Made by a program: the position numbers and the translations under genes
Notes under the pieces: generated by a model
What the model saw: the letters and a program-made list of their open reading frames with translations, nothing else
Told to the model about the DNA's origin: nothing
Database searches by the model: none
Shown here: positions 8,208 to 18,144 of the stretch, piece by piece
How positions within the stretch are numbered: the first letter of the stretch is position 1
Layout of the letters: each line of letters starts with the position of its first letter
DNA from: Reinekea forsetii
GTDB lineage: Bacteria; Pseudomonadota; Gammaproteobacteria; Pseudomonadales; Natronospirillaceae
Reading direction: 5' to 3'
Assembly: GCF_018860385.1 (NCBI RefSeq)
Contig: NZ_JAHKPH010000014.1
Span: 468,487 to 532,486 of the forward strand
DNA: 64,000 nt

Positions 8208-10337
8208 ATGGAAGCCCAAGTTCAGATAGAACAATGGTTATCTGCTTGTTGGGATATAATGATTAGTGAGCCTGCTAAGGCCATAACATTAGCCAACCAA
8301 GTTATAGATAACTCAGAACCTCAGAGCGAATATCGTTCTTCAGGTTTGTACTATCGTGGCTTAAGTTATATGTATCAGGGTGACTTTAACCGTGCTTTTG
8401 ATGAACTCACCGACGCCCTACACCACGCCCATGAACACCACTTTGATTTAAATACTTCGCGTATAAACAATGCTTTGGGTATGGTGCACCAATCCAATGG
8501 TCGATACGGCCCAGCTTTAGATCACTTTGAACTCACTTCTGAGTTTGCACGCGAATCGGGAAATACCCCGGCGCTAGTACCGCCTTTGTCTAATATGGCT
8601 CAAGTATTCTTTGATATGGGTGATTTGGAGTCGGCCAGCGATCAACTCAGAGAAATAGATGAGTTAAATACCAAAATATCTGATGACAATCTGGTGGAGA
8701 TAGATCTGCTTCGGGCTAGAATTCAGTTAGGTTATCTTAACTTTCAAGAAGCAGAAGCCTACTTGGCTAAGGCGATAGCTTTAGCGCATTCGATAAATTA
8801 CGCCTCATTTAAGTTACGCTGTCAAGAAGTGCTAGGGCGCTTACGACGTTTGCAAGGGCGATTAGACGAAGCCGAATCGATTTTTAAAGCTTTAATAGAG
8901 GACAGTGATATTTATTCTGTCGGATCTGATGCTATTTATATCTATATCGAATTATCTAAGTTGCTGATAAGTAAAGGCCAAATCGATGATGCCATTGAGA
9001 TAGTTGAAGACGGCATTACTTTTGTTAAACCTTTAAAGCGATCCCCGCAAAACATTAAAGCCTTAGGTCAATTGGCCTATGCCTATGAAATGGCTGAAGA
9101 TACTCATAATCACGCAAAGGCATTGTCTTTGCTGGTATCGGCTATGAAGCACAGTAGCAAGCGTCAAGGGCAAAGCTTTTTAGATGTGCGCCGCATTAAG
9201 CGTCAGCAAGTGAAAGATCAATTTCAAAAGAAGTTGCTCGATCAAGAAAACCAAGCTCTAAAGAGAGCTCAAAACCGATTAGAATTTTTAAATGATATTG
9301 CTCATCAGCTAGCTTCAACGTTAAATTTTGTAGAATTGGGACAGCGACTGTTCGATATTTTTAGCCGAAAAGTGGACACTCATTTTTTGTCCTTAGTGAC
9401 AACAGATTACGAATTGCAAAGTTTAAAATTTCAGTTCGTGATAGACCAAAATGAATTGGTCGAGTCAGAGAATATCCCCTTTAATACGCCCGGAAGTAAT
9501 ATGGTTAAAGCCGCCCTTACACGCAAGGTAGTGGTTATTAATGACGCGCGTAAAGAAAAAGTAGTGAATTTAATTGGTAATCACGCCGTTTCACCTCGAA
9601 CCATGTTGTTCTTTCCATTGGTTCAAGAAAATGAAGTCATTGGTGTGTTTTCAATTCAGTCGCCAATACCTTCAGCTTTTAGTGAAGAAGAGATTCATTT
9701 GTTAGAGGCGGTGACAACGTTTATTTCGATTGCGGTCAGTAATATTCAAAGTCATGAAACAGTGAAGCAGCTCAATAAAATTTTACATCAAGAAAAGCAA
9801 GAAATTGAAACTGCACAGCAACGTATCGAACACATGGCGTACCATGATTCTCTTACCAGCTTACCAAACAGAGAGTCGCTCGACATTTTCATTAATGGCC
9901 AAATAGAAAAAGCTCGTTTTGAACGGCGTAACTTCCATTTGGTCTATATCGACTTAGATGGATTCAAACCGGTTAATGATCAATTTGGTCATCGAGTTGG
10001 TGATCAAGTGTTAATTGTCATCAGTCGTCGAATTCAAAAAGCCTTAAGATCATTAGATTTTGCCGCACGAGTTGGGGGAGATGAATTTGTATTGATCATC
10101 GATAGCTTCGATAAAAAGGGCGCAGTTAAGGGTTTCTTAGAGCGCTTACTGGGTGTTATCCAAGAGCCCATTGCGGTTGATCAATATAACTTAACCGTTT
10201 CTGCCAGTATTGGTGCCGCCCGTTTTCCTGAACAGGGCTCCGATTTAGACCGCCTGATGCACAGTGCCGATCAAGCAATGTACGCCATTAAACGATTAGG
10301 TACCGGTGGTTTTCAATTTGTTGAAAACCATCAGTGA
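8208..10337 (+). CDS. TPR-GAF-GGDEF diguanylate cyclase
   Basis: A 709-residue cytoplasmic protein, with no membrane segment, that should make c-di-GMP. Residues 1 to about 330 form TPR-like helical repeats; a coiled coil rich in Gln/Lys/Glu follows (about 330-350); about 355-515 look like a GAF domain; a second short coiled coil leads into the cyclase domain. GGDEF is intact at 623-627, and an RxxD inhibitory site (RSLD, 614-617) lies exactly five residues before it, so product inhibition is expected. No EAL domain. TPR input suggests control by a protein partner or peptide. Its end overlaps the convergent small membrane gene by 7 bases. Confidence 0.88.
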   Translation: MEAQVQIEQWLSACWDIMISEPAKAITLANQVIDNSEPQSEYRSSGLYYRGLSYMYQGDFNRAFDELTDALHHAHEHHFDLNTSRINNALGMVHQSNGRYGPALDHFELTSEFARESGNTPALVPPLSNMAQVFFDMGDLESASDQLREIDELNTKISDDNLVEIDLLRARIQLGYLNFQEAEAYLAKAIALAHSINYASFKLRCQEVLGRLRRLQGRLDEAESIFKALIEDSDIYSVGSDAIYIYIELSKLLISKGQIDDAIEIVEDGITFVKPLKRSPQNIKALGQLAYAYEMAEDTHNHAKALSLLVSAMKHSSKRQGQSFLDVRRIKRQQVKDQFQKKLLDQENQALKRAQNRLEFLNDIAHQLASTLNFVELGQRLFDIFSRKVDTHFLSLVTTDYELQSLKFQFVIDQNELVESENIPFNTPGSNMVKAALTRKVVVINDARKEKVVNLIGNHAVSPRTMLFFPLVQENEVIGVFSIQSPIPSAFSEEEIHLLEAVTTFISIAVSNIQSHETVKQLNKILHQEKQEIETAQQRIEHMAYHDSLTSLPNRESLDIFINGQIEKARFERRNFHLVYIDLDGFKPVNDQFGHRVGDQVLIVISRRIQKALRSLDFAARVGGDEFVLIIDSFDKKGAVKGFLERLLGVIQEPIAVDQYNLTVSASIGAARFPEQGSDLDRLMHSADQAMYAIKRLGTGGFQFVENHQ

Positions 10338-10669
10338 GTGATCATATAGCTGATTATTTTTAATAAAAACAAAAGCAAAAAACCGCTAGCAACCACCCAA
10401 GCCCAATACATCAGATGATTCCATAAGTTGGAAAACCAGCCAGACAATCCCGATTTTTTTTGTTGATGTTGAAAAGCAATGTCTATGATCGCAGCGCTGG
10501 AAAACAAGAATGCCGTCATCGCAAGAGCCGTAAACCAATACAAAGTATCAAAGCTTGGAAAAATAACCGGCAATGCTAATGTCCCAATGAGTGAGCAAGC
10601 GGCAACCCAATATATAGGCTTTGCAAGAAAATGAACTTTTTGAAGCGCTTTAAACAGTGCGTTTTTCAT
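10331..10669 (-). CDS. Small integral membrane protein of unknown function
   Basis: 112 residues with about three hydrophobic helices (roughly 18-38, 44-66 and 88-108) and a short His/Gln/Lys-rich loop. I do not recognise the family. It starts 6 bases after the EamA gene on the same strand and is probably co-transcribed, which makes a role alongside that exporter possible but unproven. Its 3' end overlaps that of the diguanylate cyclase gene by 7 bases, convergently. Confidence 0.65.
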   Translation of the reverse strand: MKNALFKALQKVHFLAKPIYWVAACSLIGTLALPVIFPSFDTLYWFTALAMTAFLFSSAAIIDIAFQHQQKKSGLSGWFSNLWNHLMYWAWVVASGFLLLFLLKIISYMITH

Positions 10670-10675
10670 GTGAAA

Positions 10676-11578
10676 TTATACCGCTACAAAAATGAGAGAA
10701 GTGCCGGCGACTACGATTGCCGCGGCCATAAAAGACATCATCGAAGGGCGTTCTTTGGTTGCGTACCAAACCAAGGGTAACAATATAATTGGAGTGGTTG
10801 CCGATAAAATTGACACGATCCCGAGCGGCGCTAGGTTAACCCCCCAAAGTAGCAAGCTCATGCCCACGCCCATGCCTAAAAAGCCGCTGATAAATACTTG
10901 GCCTAAAGATCGACGCGTTAATTGACGGTAAATGGCAAGGCCCCCTAAAGACTTAACGGTAAACACCGCAAGGCCGAGGCAAATGACGGCAACCCAAACT
11001 CGGATCATGGTCGCAAAAATTGGATCTTGTCCGCCTTTCATGATGTCATACACCACAAGCGTGCCTATTGACTGGCACAGTGCTGCGCCAAAGCCTGCTA
11101 CTAGCCCTAAACTGGCTTGCCCTAACGTTTGTTCCCATTGATGTGCGCCTGCTTTTCCACGGCTGGCAATAGCTAAAAAAACACCAAGCATGACTCCAAG
11201 TACACCGAGAATATTAAGCCAAACATAGTGTTCACCCAGCAACCAAGCTCCAAAAGCAAAACTCATGGGTGCATTACAGGCAAAAAGTAAACCGGCCATT
11301 CTTGGGCCCAGTATCTTTACCGCCGTAAACAGCAGCGTATCGCCTAAAAATATACCGATGAAACCAGAAACAATGAGGATGCCAATATCTTCAGTCGTTG
11401 GTGGGTGCCATTGCCCTGAAATGATTAAAAATAAAGTGAGGAATAGCGCCACCATGAACATTCGAATGGCATTAAATGGAATGGGCCCTAATTGGCGAAC
11501 GGGGCCAACAGAAAGCATGCTACTTACAGCCCAACAGGTAGCCGCGCCAAGTGCAGCAAGATAACCAATAAATTCCAC
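10676..11578 (-). CDS. EamA/DMT-family transporter
   Basis: A 300-residue inner membrane protein made of two EamA repeats, about ten helices, typical of drug/metabolite exporters. The opening GYLAALGAATCWAVSS and the GxxxGDTLLFTAVKILGP segment are family-like. Substrate cannot be told. The start is GTG at 11578 with AAAGGA five bases upstream, a strong ribosome site. It leads the two-gene minus-strand unit with the 112-residue membrane protein. Confidence 0.85.
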   Translation of the reverse strand: MEFIGYLAALGAATCWAVSSMLSVGPVRQLGPIPFNAIRMFMVALFLTLFLIISGQWHPPTTEDIGILIVSGFIGIFLGDTLLFTAVKILGPRMAGLLFACNAPMSFAFGAWLLGEHYVWLNILGVLGVMLGVFLAIASRGKAGAHQWEQTLGQASLGLVAGFGAALCQSIGTLVVYDIMKGGQDPIFATMIRVWVAVICLGLAVFTVKSLGGLAIYRQLTRRSLGQVFISGFLGMGVGMSLLLWGVNLAPLGIVSILSATTPIILLPLVWYATKERPSMMSFMAAAIVVAGTSLIFVAV

Positions 11579-11594
11579 GAAGATCCTTTCAACG

Positions 11595-11617
11595 AAAAAG
11601 CGCGCTAAATAGCGCGC
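11595..11617 (-). terminator. Rho-independent terminator of the OmpA-like gene
   Basis: On the minus strand a perfect 7-bp GC-rich stem (GCGCGCT/AGCGCGC with a four-base loop, 11600-11617) is followed by five T residues (11599-11595). It lies about 55 bases past the stop of the OmpA-like lipoprotein gene and just before the EamA gene on the same strand, separating the two units. Confidence 0.8.
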
Positions 11618-11671
11618 AAATTTGAAAAAAACGGTTAAGCCAACATATACATTAGCAAAACAAGCGTTCTA

Positions 11672-12346
11672 TCATTCAGCCACAATGGCGTCGAGCGTAA
11701 TTTCAACTCGGCGGTTTTGAGCGCGTCCTTGTTCCGTGCTGTTATCTGCGATGGGTTTTGATTCGCCGTGACCCATCGCTGCAATTCGCTCCACAACAAT
11801 GCCTTGCTCTAATATAATATTGGCAACCGATGTAGCTCGTTGCTCTGAAAGCAATTGATTGTAAGATTCGCTGCCGGTGCTGTCAGTATGACCGGAAATC
11901 GTTACTAGCGTATCATCATATTCTGCGAGTACTTTAGCCACCGACTTTAAGGTTGGTAAAAAGCTACCAGCAACTTCACTGCTGCTCACATCAAAAGTGA
12001 TGTTACCCGGCATGATAAGTTCGATTTGCCCTTCTTCTGTACGTTTAACCTGAACACCTGAGCCGACTAACTCATCACGTAACTTTTCTTCCTGTTTATC
12101 CATGTAGAGGCCAACACCACCACCTGCAACACCACCGATACCGGCACCAATGATTGCACGTTTCATTCGATCTTCTTTAGGCGAAGTGGCTGCACCAATT
12201 ACGGCGCCAATGAGGCCACCAGCAATGGCTCCTTTAGAAGCACCGCTAATTTGAGATTCACCAGAATAAGCTTCTAATGTTGTACAGCCACTTAAAATAG
12301 CTCCAGCAAACAGGGAAGACATACCTAATTTTGTTAAAAGACGCAT
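11672..12346 (-). CDS. OmpA-family lipoprotein with glycine-zipper segment (YiaD-like)
   Basis: A 224-residue envelope protein. The N-terminus is a lipoprotein signal with lipobox LSGC (Cys 21), so it should be lipidated in the outer membrane. Residues about 35-85 form glycine-zipper repeats (GAIAGGLIGAVIG and GAGIGGVAGGGVG). The C-terminal about 110 residues are an OmpA peptidoglycan-binding domain with SGHTDSTGS and QNRRVEI. It probably links outer membrane and cell wall. A good ribosome site (GGAGCA) precedes the ATG. Its own terminator lies downstream. Confidence 0.92.
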   Translation of the reverse strand: MRLLTKLGMSSLFAGAILSGCTTLEAYSGESQISGASKGAIAGGLIGAVIGAATSPKEDRMKRAIIGAGIGGVAGGGVGLYMDKQEEKLRDELVGSGVQVKRTEEGQIELIMPGNITFDVSSSEVAGSFLPTLKSVAKVLAEYDDTLVTISGHTDSTGSESYNQLLSEQRATSVANIILEQGIVVERIAAMGHGESKPIADNSTEQGRAQNRRVEITLDAIVAE

Positions 12347-12429
12347 TTTACGTTGCTCCTATAGTAATGAAGTGCCATTTAATAACATGGATGGCACATA
12401 ATTTAACAAGGTAAACGACAGGAGGTGAC

Positions 12430-12759
12430 TTACTCAGCCATTTCTTTTAAACGCTTAAGAGGACGAACTTTAACGGCAGTAGAAGCGGGCTTAGCTGCAA
12501 TCATAATTTCTTCACCGGTGAATGGGTTAACACCTGGACGTGCTTTTCTAGCTGGTTTTTTAACGGTTTGAATTTTTAACAAACCTGGTAATACAAACTC
12601 ACCACAAGAACGCTTACGAATATGACGTTCAATCACGTCGGCTAACTCATCTAAAACGGAAGCGACTTCTTTTTTGCTCAACTCAGTGTTTTCGGCAATT
12701 TCAGATAAAATTTGAGTTTTAGTGTAACGTTCTTTGACTGCTGTTGTTTTTTTAGCCAT
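12430..12759 (-). CDS. HU/IHF-family DNA-binding protein
   Basis: A 109-residue nucleoid protein. After a Lys/Thr-rich start, the HU fold is seen as TKTQILSEIAENTELSKKEV, a helical dimer part, LPGLLKIQTVKKPARKARPGVNPFTGEE (the DNA-bending arm region, here cited in pieces) and AAKPASTAVKVRPLKRLK. It is a divergent HU-like paralogue rather than canonical HU-alpha/beta or IHF, longer at both ends. The frame reaches 12792, but AAGGA upstream and the family start favour ATG 12759. A 7-bp stem (12372-12378 with 12391-12397) lies after the gene, without a T-run. Confidence 0.88.
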   Translation of the reverse strand: MAKKTTAVKERYTKTQILSEIAENTELSKKEVASVLDELADVIERHIRKRSCGEFVLPGLLKIQTVKKPARKARPGVNPFTGEEIMIAAKPASTAVKVRPLKRLKEMAE

Positions 12760-13005
12760 GTGATAGATCCTTACATGTAGGGTGTTTTTCAAGATAGTTC
12801 GCCGAGTATTGCAGAGGCTGTAAAAAAGACAATAGAGAATTTAGCAAAAAAGTAAAAAAACCCACTAATTTCCACTTCATCGGCCAAGCTTTACCCACAA
12901 TTCTGTGGCGTATTACGACTGAGATTTGATTGCTAAAAATAAATTAGGCTGTCGAATTGATTCGTATTCGGTATCATTCGCCACCCAGTCAAGGAAGCCA
13001 ACGGC

Positions 13006-14217
13006 ATGACATTGTCAAACATTCGATATTTCCCCCTGCAAATATGGGTTGTATTAATTGGAACCTTTTTAACGCGCGCTGCTTTTTTTATGGTTTGGCC
13101 GTTTATGGCGGTGATATTAAATCAACGCTTTGAGATGAGTGAGGCTGTCATTGGTTTTATTTTAAGCCTCAGTGCGTTGGCTAGCGCTTTCTTTTCACTT
13201 TATGTTGGCTACTTATCCGATAAATTGGGTCGAAAAGGCTTGATGATGTTGGGGTGCGTAACCTATGTGGTGGCCTTCATCATTTTAGCTATATCTACGA
13301 CGGCTGTTTGGGTTTCTGTGGGCGCAATGATGGTGGGTATGAGCCGGTCAATGCTAGAAACACCCGCTAGAGCAATGATATCTGATCTTTTGGAAGATAA
13401 AGAAATAAGAGATTTAGCCCATCAGGTGCGGTATTACATGGTCAATGTTGGCGCTTCGATGGGGCCTATCTTAGGTTTATATTTAGGCTTCACAGGAGCA
13501 CAAACCACTTTTTGGTTTGTAGCTTTAACCTATGCGCTCTATGGATTCGGATTTATGTATGTATTCCATTTAGTTAAAAATGAGGTTGAGCCACCAAAAA
13601 GTGAGTTGAATTTTCAGCAGACTCTTACCGTATTGCGCCAAGACCGCTCATTCTTGTTATTGATACTGGCTAATATGTTTGTGATGTACAGTTATATGCA
13701 TCAAGAAACTTCGCTCGTTCAGCATTTAAATCAGCTGGGTGACCGAGTAGTCGATGTGTATACCCCGATGATTTTGATTAACGGCGTGATTATTATTGTT
13801 TTTCAGTTTCCGTTGTTAAAGCTTATGTCGGCTTGGCCACTGACCCATCGAGCCTACTTTGGCTTATCGGGCTTTGCGTTGGCATTTTTAATGTATGCCT
13901 TTACACCACTCGATGCGCCTGTCTATTGGTGGTTTGCAGGCGCCACCGTGTTGGCCATCGGTGAAGTGGTGTTGTTTCCTACCTTCAATTTATTTATAGA
14001 CCGAGCCGCACCAGCGCATATGCGTGGCAGTTACTTTGGTGCCGGCAGCCTTGCCGCCATTGGAGTGAGTTTGTCGCCGTTAATTGGCGGAATAATACTG
14101 CAGTTTTTTGGCGGTACGGCACTGTTTGTTTCGACCGCTTTTGTGTGTGTTATCGCTGGTATTTTTTATCACCTATCGGATAAACAACGTAGGCTACAAT
14201 CTCCAGTAGTTAGCTAA
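13006..14217 (+). CDS. MFS transporter
   Basis: A 403-residue carrier with about twelve helices. The helix 2-3 loop motif (GYLSDKLGRKG) is the classical MFS signature, and the second half repeats the fold. It resembles drug-efflux MFS proteins of the MdtH/YceL type; the substrate is not deducible. AAGGAAG precedes the ATG. The stop overlaps the stop of the convergent prepilin gene in CTAA (14214-14217), leaving no room for a separate terminator. Confidence 0.88.
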   Translation: MTLSNIRYFPLQIWVVLIGTFLTRAAFFMVWPFMAVILNQRFEMSEAVIGFILSLSALASAFFSLYVGYLSDKLGRKGLMMLGCVTYVVAFIILAISTTAVWVSVGAMMVGMSRSMLETPARAMISDLLEDKEIRDLAHQVRYYMVNVGASMGPILGLYLGFTGAQTTFWFVALTYALYGFGFMYVFHLVKNEVEPPKSELNFQQTLTVLRQDRSFLLLILANMFVMYSYMHQETSLVQHLNQLGDRVVDVYTPMILINGVIIIVFQFPLLKLMSAWPLTHRAYFGLSGFALAFLMYAFTPLDAPVYWWFAGATVLAIGEVVLFPTFNLFIDRAAPAHMRGSYFGAGSLAAIGVSLSPLIGGIILQFFGGTALFVSTAFVCVIAGIFYHLSDKQRRLQSPVVS

Positions 14218-14810
14218 CATTCATCGGTGACCATATTAATCGTGCATTCTGGTAGGCCAAACGAGTCATAAAATACGTAGCAACCCGGGTTAAGGTTTGA
14301 ATAATAATTAACATTCCTACTTGGGTTTTGGTCTAAATCGTAGCCAACGACGGTGTAACGGTTTCCATACCATAATTGAATTTGACCGTTTAACGTATTG
14401 ATTTGTGGCGTGTTTGTACTTGTAATGTCACTGGTAATAGTGAGGGTGCTTTCTGTAAGGTTTAGAAAGTGATACATGTCTTTTGCATCCCCGCGCTCAC
14501 CAGAGCTTTCGGGGCATAAATTGCGCCAATCAACTTCTACAGAAAAACCTTCCATTTGAATGAGATGGGAGTCTTGAGCTGAGTTTCCTGGATTACTGGG
14601 CAACACTGACAACCCGTTTGCTAAGGCATTCACTCTTGCTACCGCAATGGCAGAGCGCATTGAGCCTTGCATGCCTTGGAGCACCGCTACTCTTGAGTTC
14701 TGTTGTAAATTTGCGAATCGCGGTAAAGCGAAGGTCGCTAGAATGGCAACGATAACGATGACCGTGATGAGCTCGATGAGTGTAAAACCAGCTTGGTGAA
14801 GACGTTTCAA
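14214..14810 (-). CDS. Type IV prepilin-like protein (MSHA/type II pseudopilin-like)
   Basis: A 198-residue protein with a textbook class III signal: short basic leader, then cleavage between G8 and F9 (AGFTLIEL, Glu at +5) and a long hydrophobic helix (about residues 9-32). The C-terminal half carries several Cys residues, as in pilins closed by a disulfide loop. The start is TTG, with AGGGAA eight bases upstream. No other pilus or secretion genes are next to it, so it is an orphan that would depend on machinery encoded elsewhere. A perfect CRP-like palindrome abuts its ribosome site. Confidence 0.88.
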   Translation of the reverse strand: MKRLHQAGFTLIELITVIVIVAILATFALPRFANLQQNSRVAVLQGMQGSMRSAIAVARVNALANGLSVLPSNPGNSAQDSHLIQMEGFSVEVDWRNLCPESSGERGDAKDMYHFLNLTESTLTITSDITSTNTPQINTLNGQIQLWYGNRYTVVGYDLDQNPSRNVNYYSNLNPGCYVFYDSFGLPECTINMVTDEC

Positions 14811-14823
14811 AATATTACTTCCC

Positions 14824-14839
14824 TGTGACCTTGATCACA
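14824..14839. promoter_or_regulatory. Perfect CRP/Vfr-type binding site
   Basis: TGTGA-N6-TCACA with both half sites exact, and the right flank also matches (TCACATTT). It sits between the divergent prepilin gene (minus) and tex (plus), directly above the prepilin ribosome site. At this place CRP would more naturally block the prepilin transcript or act on a tex promoter than serve as a standard activator site for the pilin. Confidence 0.6.
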
Positions 14840-15061
14840 TTTTAGTTGACCCATGGGTAAAAGGGCAAGCTTTAGACAAATGAACATATAAATCACTAAA
14901 CTTAGGGTAACCTAGAGTTACTCAACCTCACAAAATAGTGACTCGTCACATTTCTAATAATGCAGTAAAATCATAGAGTTAGAATAGTGTAGAGTAGTCT
15001 TAAGTTTTGTCATTGCTCAAATGATGGCGGAAATGTTTATCGTTACCTGATTAGGAAGTGT

Positions 15062-17380
15062 ATGAGTCTCATCGAACAAAAAATTGCCAAAGAATTAAAT
15101 GTACATGAGCGCCAGGTGGCCGCAACCGTCGCTTTATTGGATGAAGGAGCCACGGTCCCGTTTATCTCACGATACCGAAAGGAAGTAACAGGGGGCCTTG
15201 ATGACACCCAATTGCGTAATTTAGAAGAGCGATTACGATATCTGAGAGAACTGGATGATCGCAGAGGCACAATTCTGGCGAGCATAGAAGAACAGGGCAA
15301 ACTAACGGATGCACTCAAAAAAGACATCTTAACGTGCGAAACCAAAACCGAGCTAGAAGACCTCTATCTACCGTATAAGAAAAAACGCCGTACCAAGGGT
15401 GAGATAGCTAAAGAAGCGGGGCTAGAGCCATTAGCCGATGCATTGCTCAACGACCCAATGCTTAACCCAGAATTGGAAGCCGCAAATTATTTAAATCCTG
15501 AAAAAGAAATTAATGAAACCAAAGCTGCGTTAGACGGAGCAAGATACATTTTAATGGAGCGTTTTGCTGAAGAAGCCAGCTTGTTGAAAACTTTACGAGA
15601 CTACATGTGGCGTCACGGTGAAATGCAGTCTCGCGTGATTACAGGGAAAGAGCGAGAAGCTGAGAAGTTTCGAGACTATTTTGAACACGATGAGTTGATT
15701 TCTAAAGTGCCCAGTCACCGAGCCTTGGCAATGTTCCGCGGTCGCAATGAAGGTTTCTTGCAAGTTAGCCTAGTTATGCCCGATGAGGATCCACGCGCTG
15801 CCGGTGTTGGCGCTTTAATGGTTGCAGAGCAATTCGGTATCGAAGATCAGCAACGCCCAGGTGATAAGTGGCTGTTGGATGTATGCCGGTGGACGTGGCG
15901 CATTAAATTGTTAACTCATATTGAGACTGACCTGTTTGGTCGTGTAAGAGAAGAGGCAGAGCAATCCGCGATTGATGTCTTCGCTAAAAACCTTAAAGAC
16001 CTACTGTTGGCAGCACCGGCCGGACCAAAAGCCACGATCGGTTTGGATCCTGGTTTGAGAACCGGTGTAAAGGTTGCGGTGGTAGATGCTACCGGCAAAG
16101 TACTTGATCATTGCGCTATTTACCCAACGGCACCACAAAATAAAACGGTTGAATCCGAACAAATATTAGCCGCGTTGTGTGCAAAATATAACGTCGAGTT
16201 GATTGCCATTGGTAATGGTACCGCCAGTCGAGAAACAGAACGTTTTGTGAAAGATATGATCAAGAAGTACCCGCAAATCAAAGCACAGCCGGTGGTTGTA
16301 AATGAGTCGGGCGCTTCTATTTACTCAGCATCAAAATACGCGGCCAAAGAATACCCTGATTTAGATGTAACCATTCGTGGCGCTGTCTCAATTGCCCACC
16401 GCTTGCAAGACCCGCTAGCCGAATTGGTGAAGATTGACCCTAAATCAATTGGCGTGGGTCAATATCAGCACGATGTGTCGCAAGTTGCGTTGGCGCGTCA
16501 GCTAGACTCCGTTGTTGAAGACTGTGTTAACGGTGTGGGTGTGGATCTAAATACCGCATCGGCTCCTTTATTGGCGCGTGTTTCTGGCTTAAACCAGACC
16601 ATCGCCTCGAATATTGTGGCATTTCGAGACGCGAACGGTGCTTTTGTTGAGCGCAAACAGTTAAAAGACGTGCCGCGTTTGGGCCCTAAAGCTTTTGAAC
16701 AGGCGGCTGGGTTTTTACGAATTATGAACGGCAAGAACCCGTTAGATCGATCTGGTGTTCACCCTGAAGCTTATTCAGTGGTTAAGCGCATAGTAGAAAC
16801 ACACCAAAAGGCTGTCAGCGATGTGATTGGCGATACCGCATTTCTTAAAGCAGTGAATGCGGCAGATTTTACCGATGATACCTTCGGGTTACCAACTGTT
16901 ACCGACATTATCAAAGAACTTGATAAACCTGGCCGCGATCCTCGCCCTGAATTTAAAACCGCCACTTTCCAAGATGGCGTTGAAAAAATCGGAGATTTAC
17001 GTCCAAATATGACACTTGAAGGCGTGGTTACTAACGTCACTCATTTTGGGGCATTTGTCGATGTTGGCGTACATCAAGATGGTTTAGTGCATATTTCAGC
17101 ATTGAGCCATACTTTTGTTGAAGACCCATCTAAAGTGGTTAAAGCCGGCGATATTGTCAAAGTGAAAGTGATGGATGTAGATCCAGAACGGAAACGAATT
17201 GCTTTATCTATGCGCTTAGACGATGACGCCAGTGAGCATGAACAAGCCGGTGCTAATCGTAGCGGGCAACGGCTACAAAACAATGGCAGCAGGGCAAAAA
17301 CACGTTCAAATCAACAGCAACAAAAGCAAGCACCCGCAAACACGCTAGGGTCATTGTTTGATCAAGTATTGAAGAAGTAA
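15062..17380 (+). CDS. tex: Tex-family RNA-binding transcription accessory protein
   Basis: A 772-residue cytoplasmic nucleic-acid-binding protein. Order of parts: N-terminal HTH/helical region, YqgF/RuvX-like RNase H fold (about 320-450, with [12 protein letters not shown]), helix-hairpin-helix (about 490-560, VGVDLNTAS), and a C-terminal S1 domain (about 640-710, [21 protein letters not shown] is its core). A basic Gln/Arg-rich tail follows. Length is typical. It has a 251-base upstream region and stands alone. A strong hairpin follows its stop. Confidence 0.96.
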   Translation: MSLIEQKIAKELNVHERQVAATVALLDEGATVPFISRYRKEVTGGLDDTQLRNLEERLRYLRELDDRRGTILASIEEQGKLTDALKKDILTCETKTELEDLYLPYKKKRRTKGEIAKEAGLEPLADALLNDPMLNPELEAANYLNPEKEINETKAALDGARYILMERFAEEASLLKTLRDYMWRHGEMQSRVITGKEREAEKFRDYFEHDELISKVPSHRALAMFRGRNEGFLQVSLVMPDEDPRAAGVGALMVAEQFGIEDQQRPGDKWLLDVCRWTWRIKLLTHIETDLFGRVREEAEQSAIDVFAKNLKDLLLAAPAGPKATIGLDPGLRTGVKVAVVDATGKVLDHCAIYPTAPQNKTVESEQILAALCAKYNVELIAIGNGTASRETERFVKDMIKKYPQIKAQPVVVNESGASIYSASKYAAKEYPDLDVTIRGAVSIAHRLQDPLAELVKIDPKSIGVGQYQHDVSQVALARQLDSVVEDCVNGVGVDLNTASAPLLARVSGLNQTIASNIVAFRDANGAFVERKQLKDVPRLGPKAFEQAAGFLRIMNGKNPLDRSGVHPEAYSVVKRIVETHQKAVSDVIGDTAFLKAVNAADFTDDTFGLPTVTDIIKELDKPGRDPRPEFKTATFQDGVEKIGDLRPNMTLEGVVTNVTHFGAFVDVGVHQDGLVHISALSHTFVEDPSKVVKAGDIVKVKVMDVDPERKRIALSMRLDDDASEHEQAGANRSGQRLQNNGSRAKTRSNQQQQKQAPANTLGSLFDQVLKK

Positions 17381-17394
17381 CCATTGCACCTAAT

Positions 17395-17426
17395 CACAAC
17401 GCTTTCTAAACAAAGAAAGCGTTGTG
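17395..17426 (+). terminator. Long perfect hairpin after tex
   Basis: A perfect 13-bp stem (17395-17407 with 17414-17426) and a six-base loop begin 15 bases after the tex stop. No T-tract follows on either strand, so it is either a weak terminator or an mRNA 3'-end stabiliser. The rest of 17427-17674 shows no gene that I can support. Confidence 0.5.
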
Positions 17427-17674
17427 ACTCTGAACTCCCTTCCGTAATTTTCTAGCGCCCTCACACAATATTGTTCGAAATTTAATCGTTCCCGTTGACT
17501 CCATCGAACCTAAGCTACAATATGAGTTTCTAAGGGCAATTTCCAATTGTAAAAAGGCAGGTTGAAGTTCGCCTATTGCCAAAGAGCTAGAAATAAGGTC
17601 TATGGTGAAGTACCAAGTAGTGATGAACTACTAAAAAAGCGTCAATATAGGGCAAACAAGAGGAGAAACCCTTT

Positions 17675-18076
17675 ATGGCTAAAATGATCTTTGTAAACTT
17701 ACCTGTCGTAAGTTTATCGGACTCAATAAATTTTTATGAAACCCTGGGTTTTAAAAATAACCCGACCTTTACAGACGAGACAGCGGCTTGCATGGTATGG
17801 AGTGACACCATAAATGTCATGCTACTGACACATGAAAAATGGCGCACCTTTACCCAACGTGAGATACCCCCTTCAACGTCAAGTGAAGTCATGTTGGCTA
17901 TTTCTCTCGATGATAAAAATACAGTCGATACACTCACTGAAGCAGCCATACAGTCTGGCGGGACGGGAGATATCAACTCCAAACAAGATTTAGGCTTTAT
18001 GTATAATCGAAGTATTGCTGATTTAGATGGTCATGTTTGGGAACTCATGTGGATGAACCCCTCAGCCATGGCCTAG
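17675..18076 (+). CDS. VOC-family (glyoxalase/bleomycin resistance-like) protein
   Basis: A 133-residue single-domain protein of the vicinal oxygen chelate fold: FVNLPVVSLSDSINFYETLGF at the start (cited as family hallmark) and DLDGHVWELMWM at the end, with the terminal Glu in the usual metal-ligand place. Lactoylglutathione lyase-like members of this kind often have unknown substrates. Strong ribosome site (AAGAGGAG). It opens a small same-strand group with SRPBCC, an unknown protein and DUF1428. Confidence 0.85.
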   Translation: MAKMIFVNLPVVSLSDSINFYETLGFKNNPTFTDETAACMVWSDTINVMLLTHEKWRTFTQREIPPSTSSEVMLAISLDDKNTVDTLTEAAIQSGGTGDINSKQDLGFMYNRSIADLDGHVWELMWMNPSAMA

Positions 18077-18144
18077 TCCAGATTCCTCAGTCAATGCCCA
18101 TAGCGCATGGCTTAAAATCCACCGCTTTTTAAAAAGGAACTTTG

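Noticed and set aside
17560-17690. Short coding-like stretch before the VOC gene
   Set aside because: About 40 open codons without a start codon or recognisable sequence; too little to call a gene remnant.
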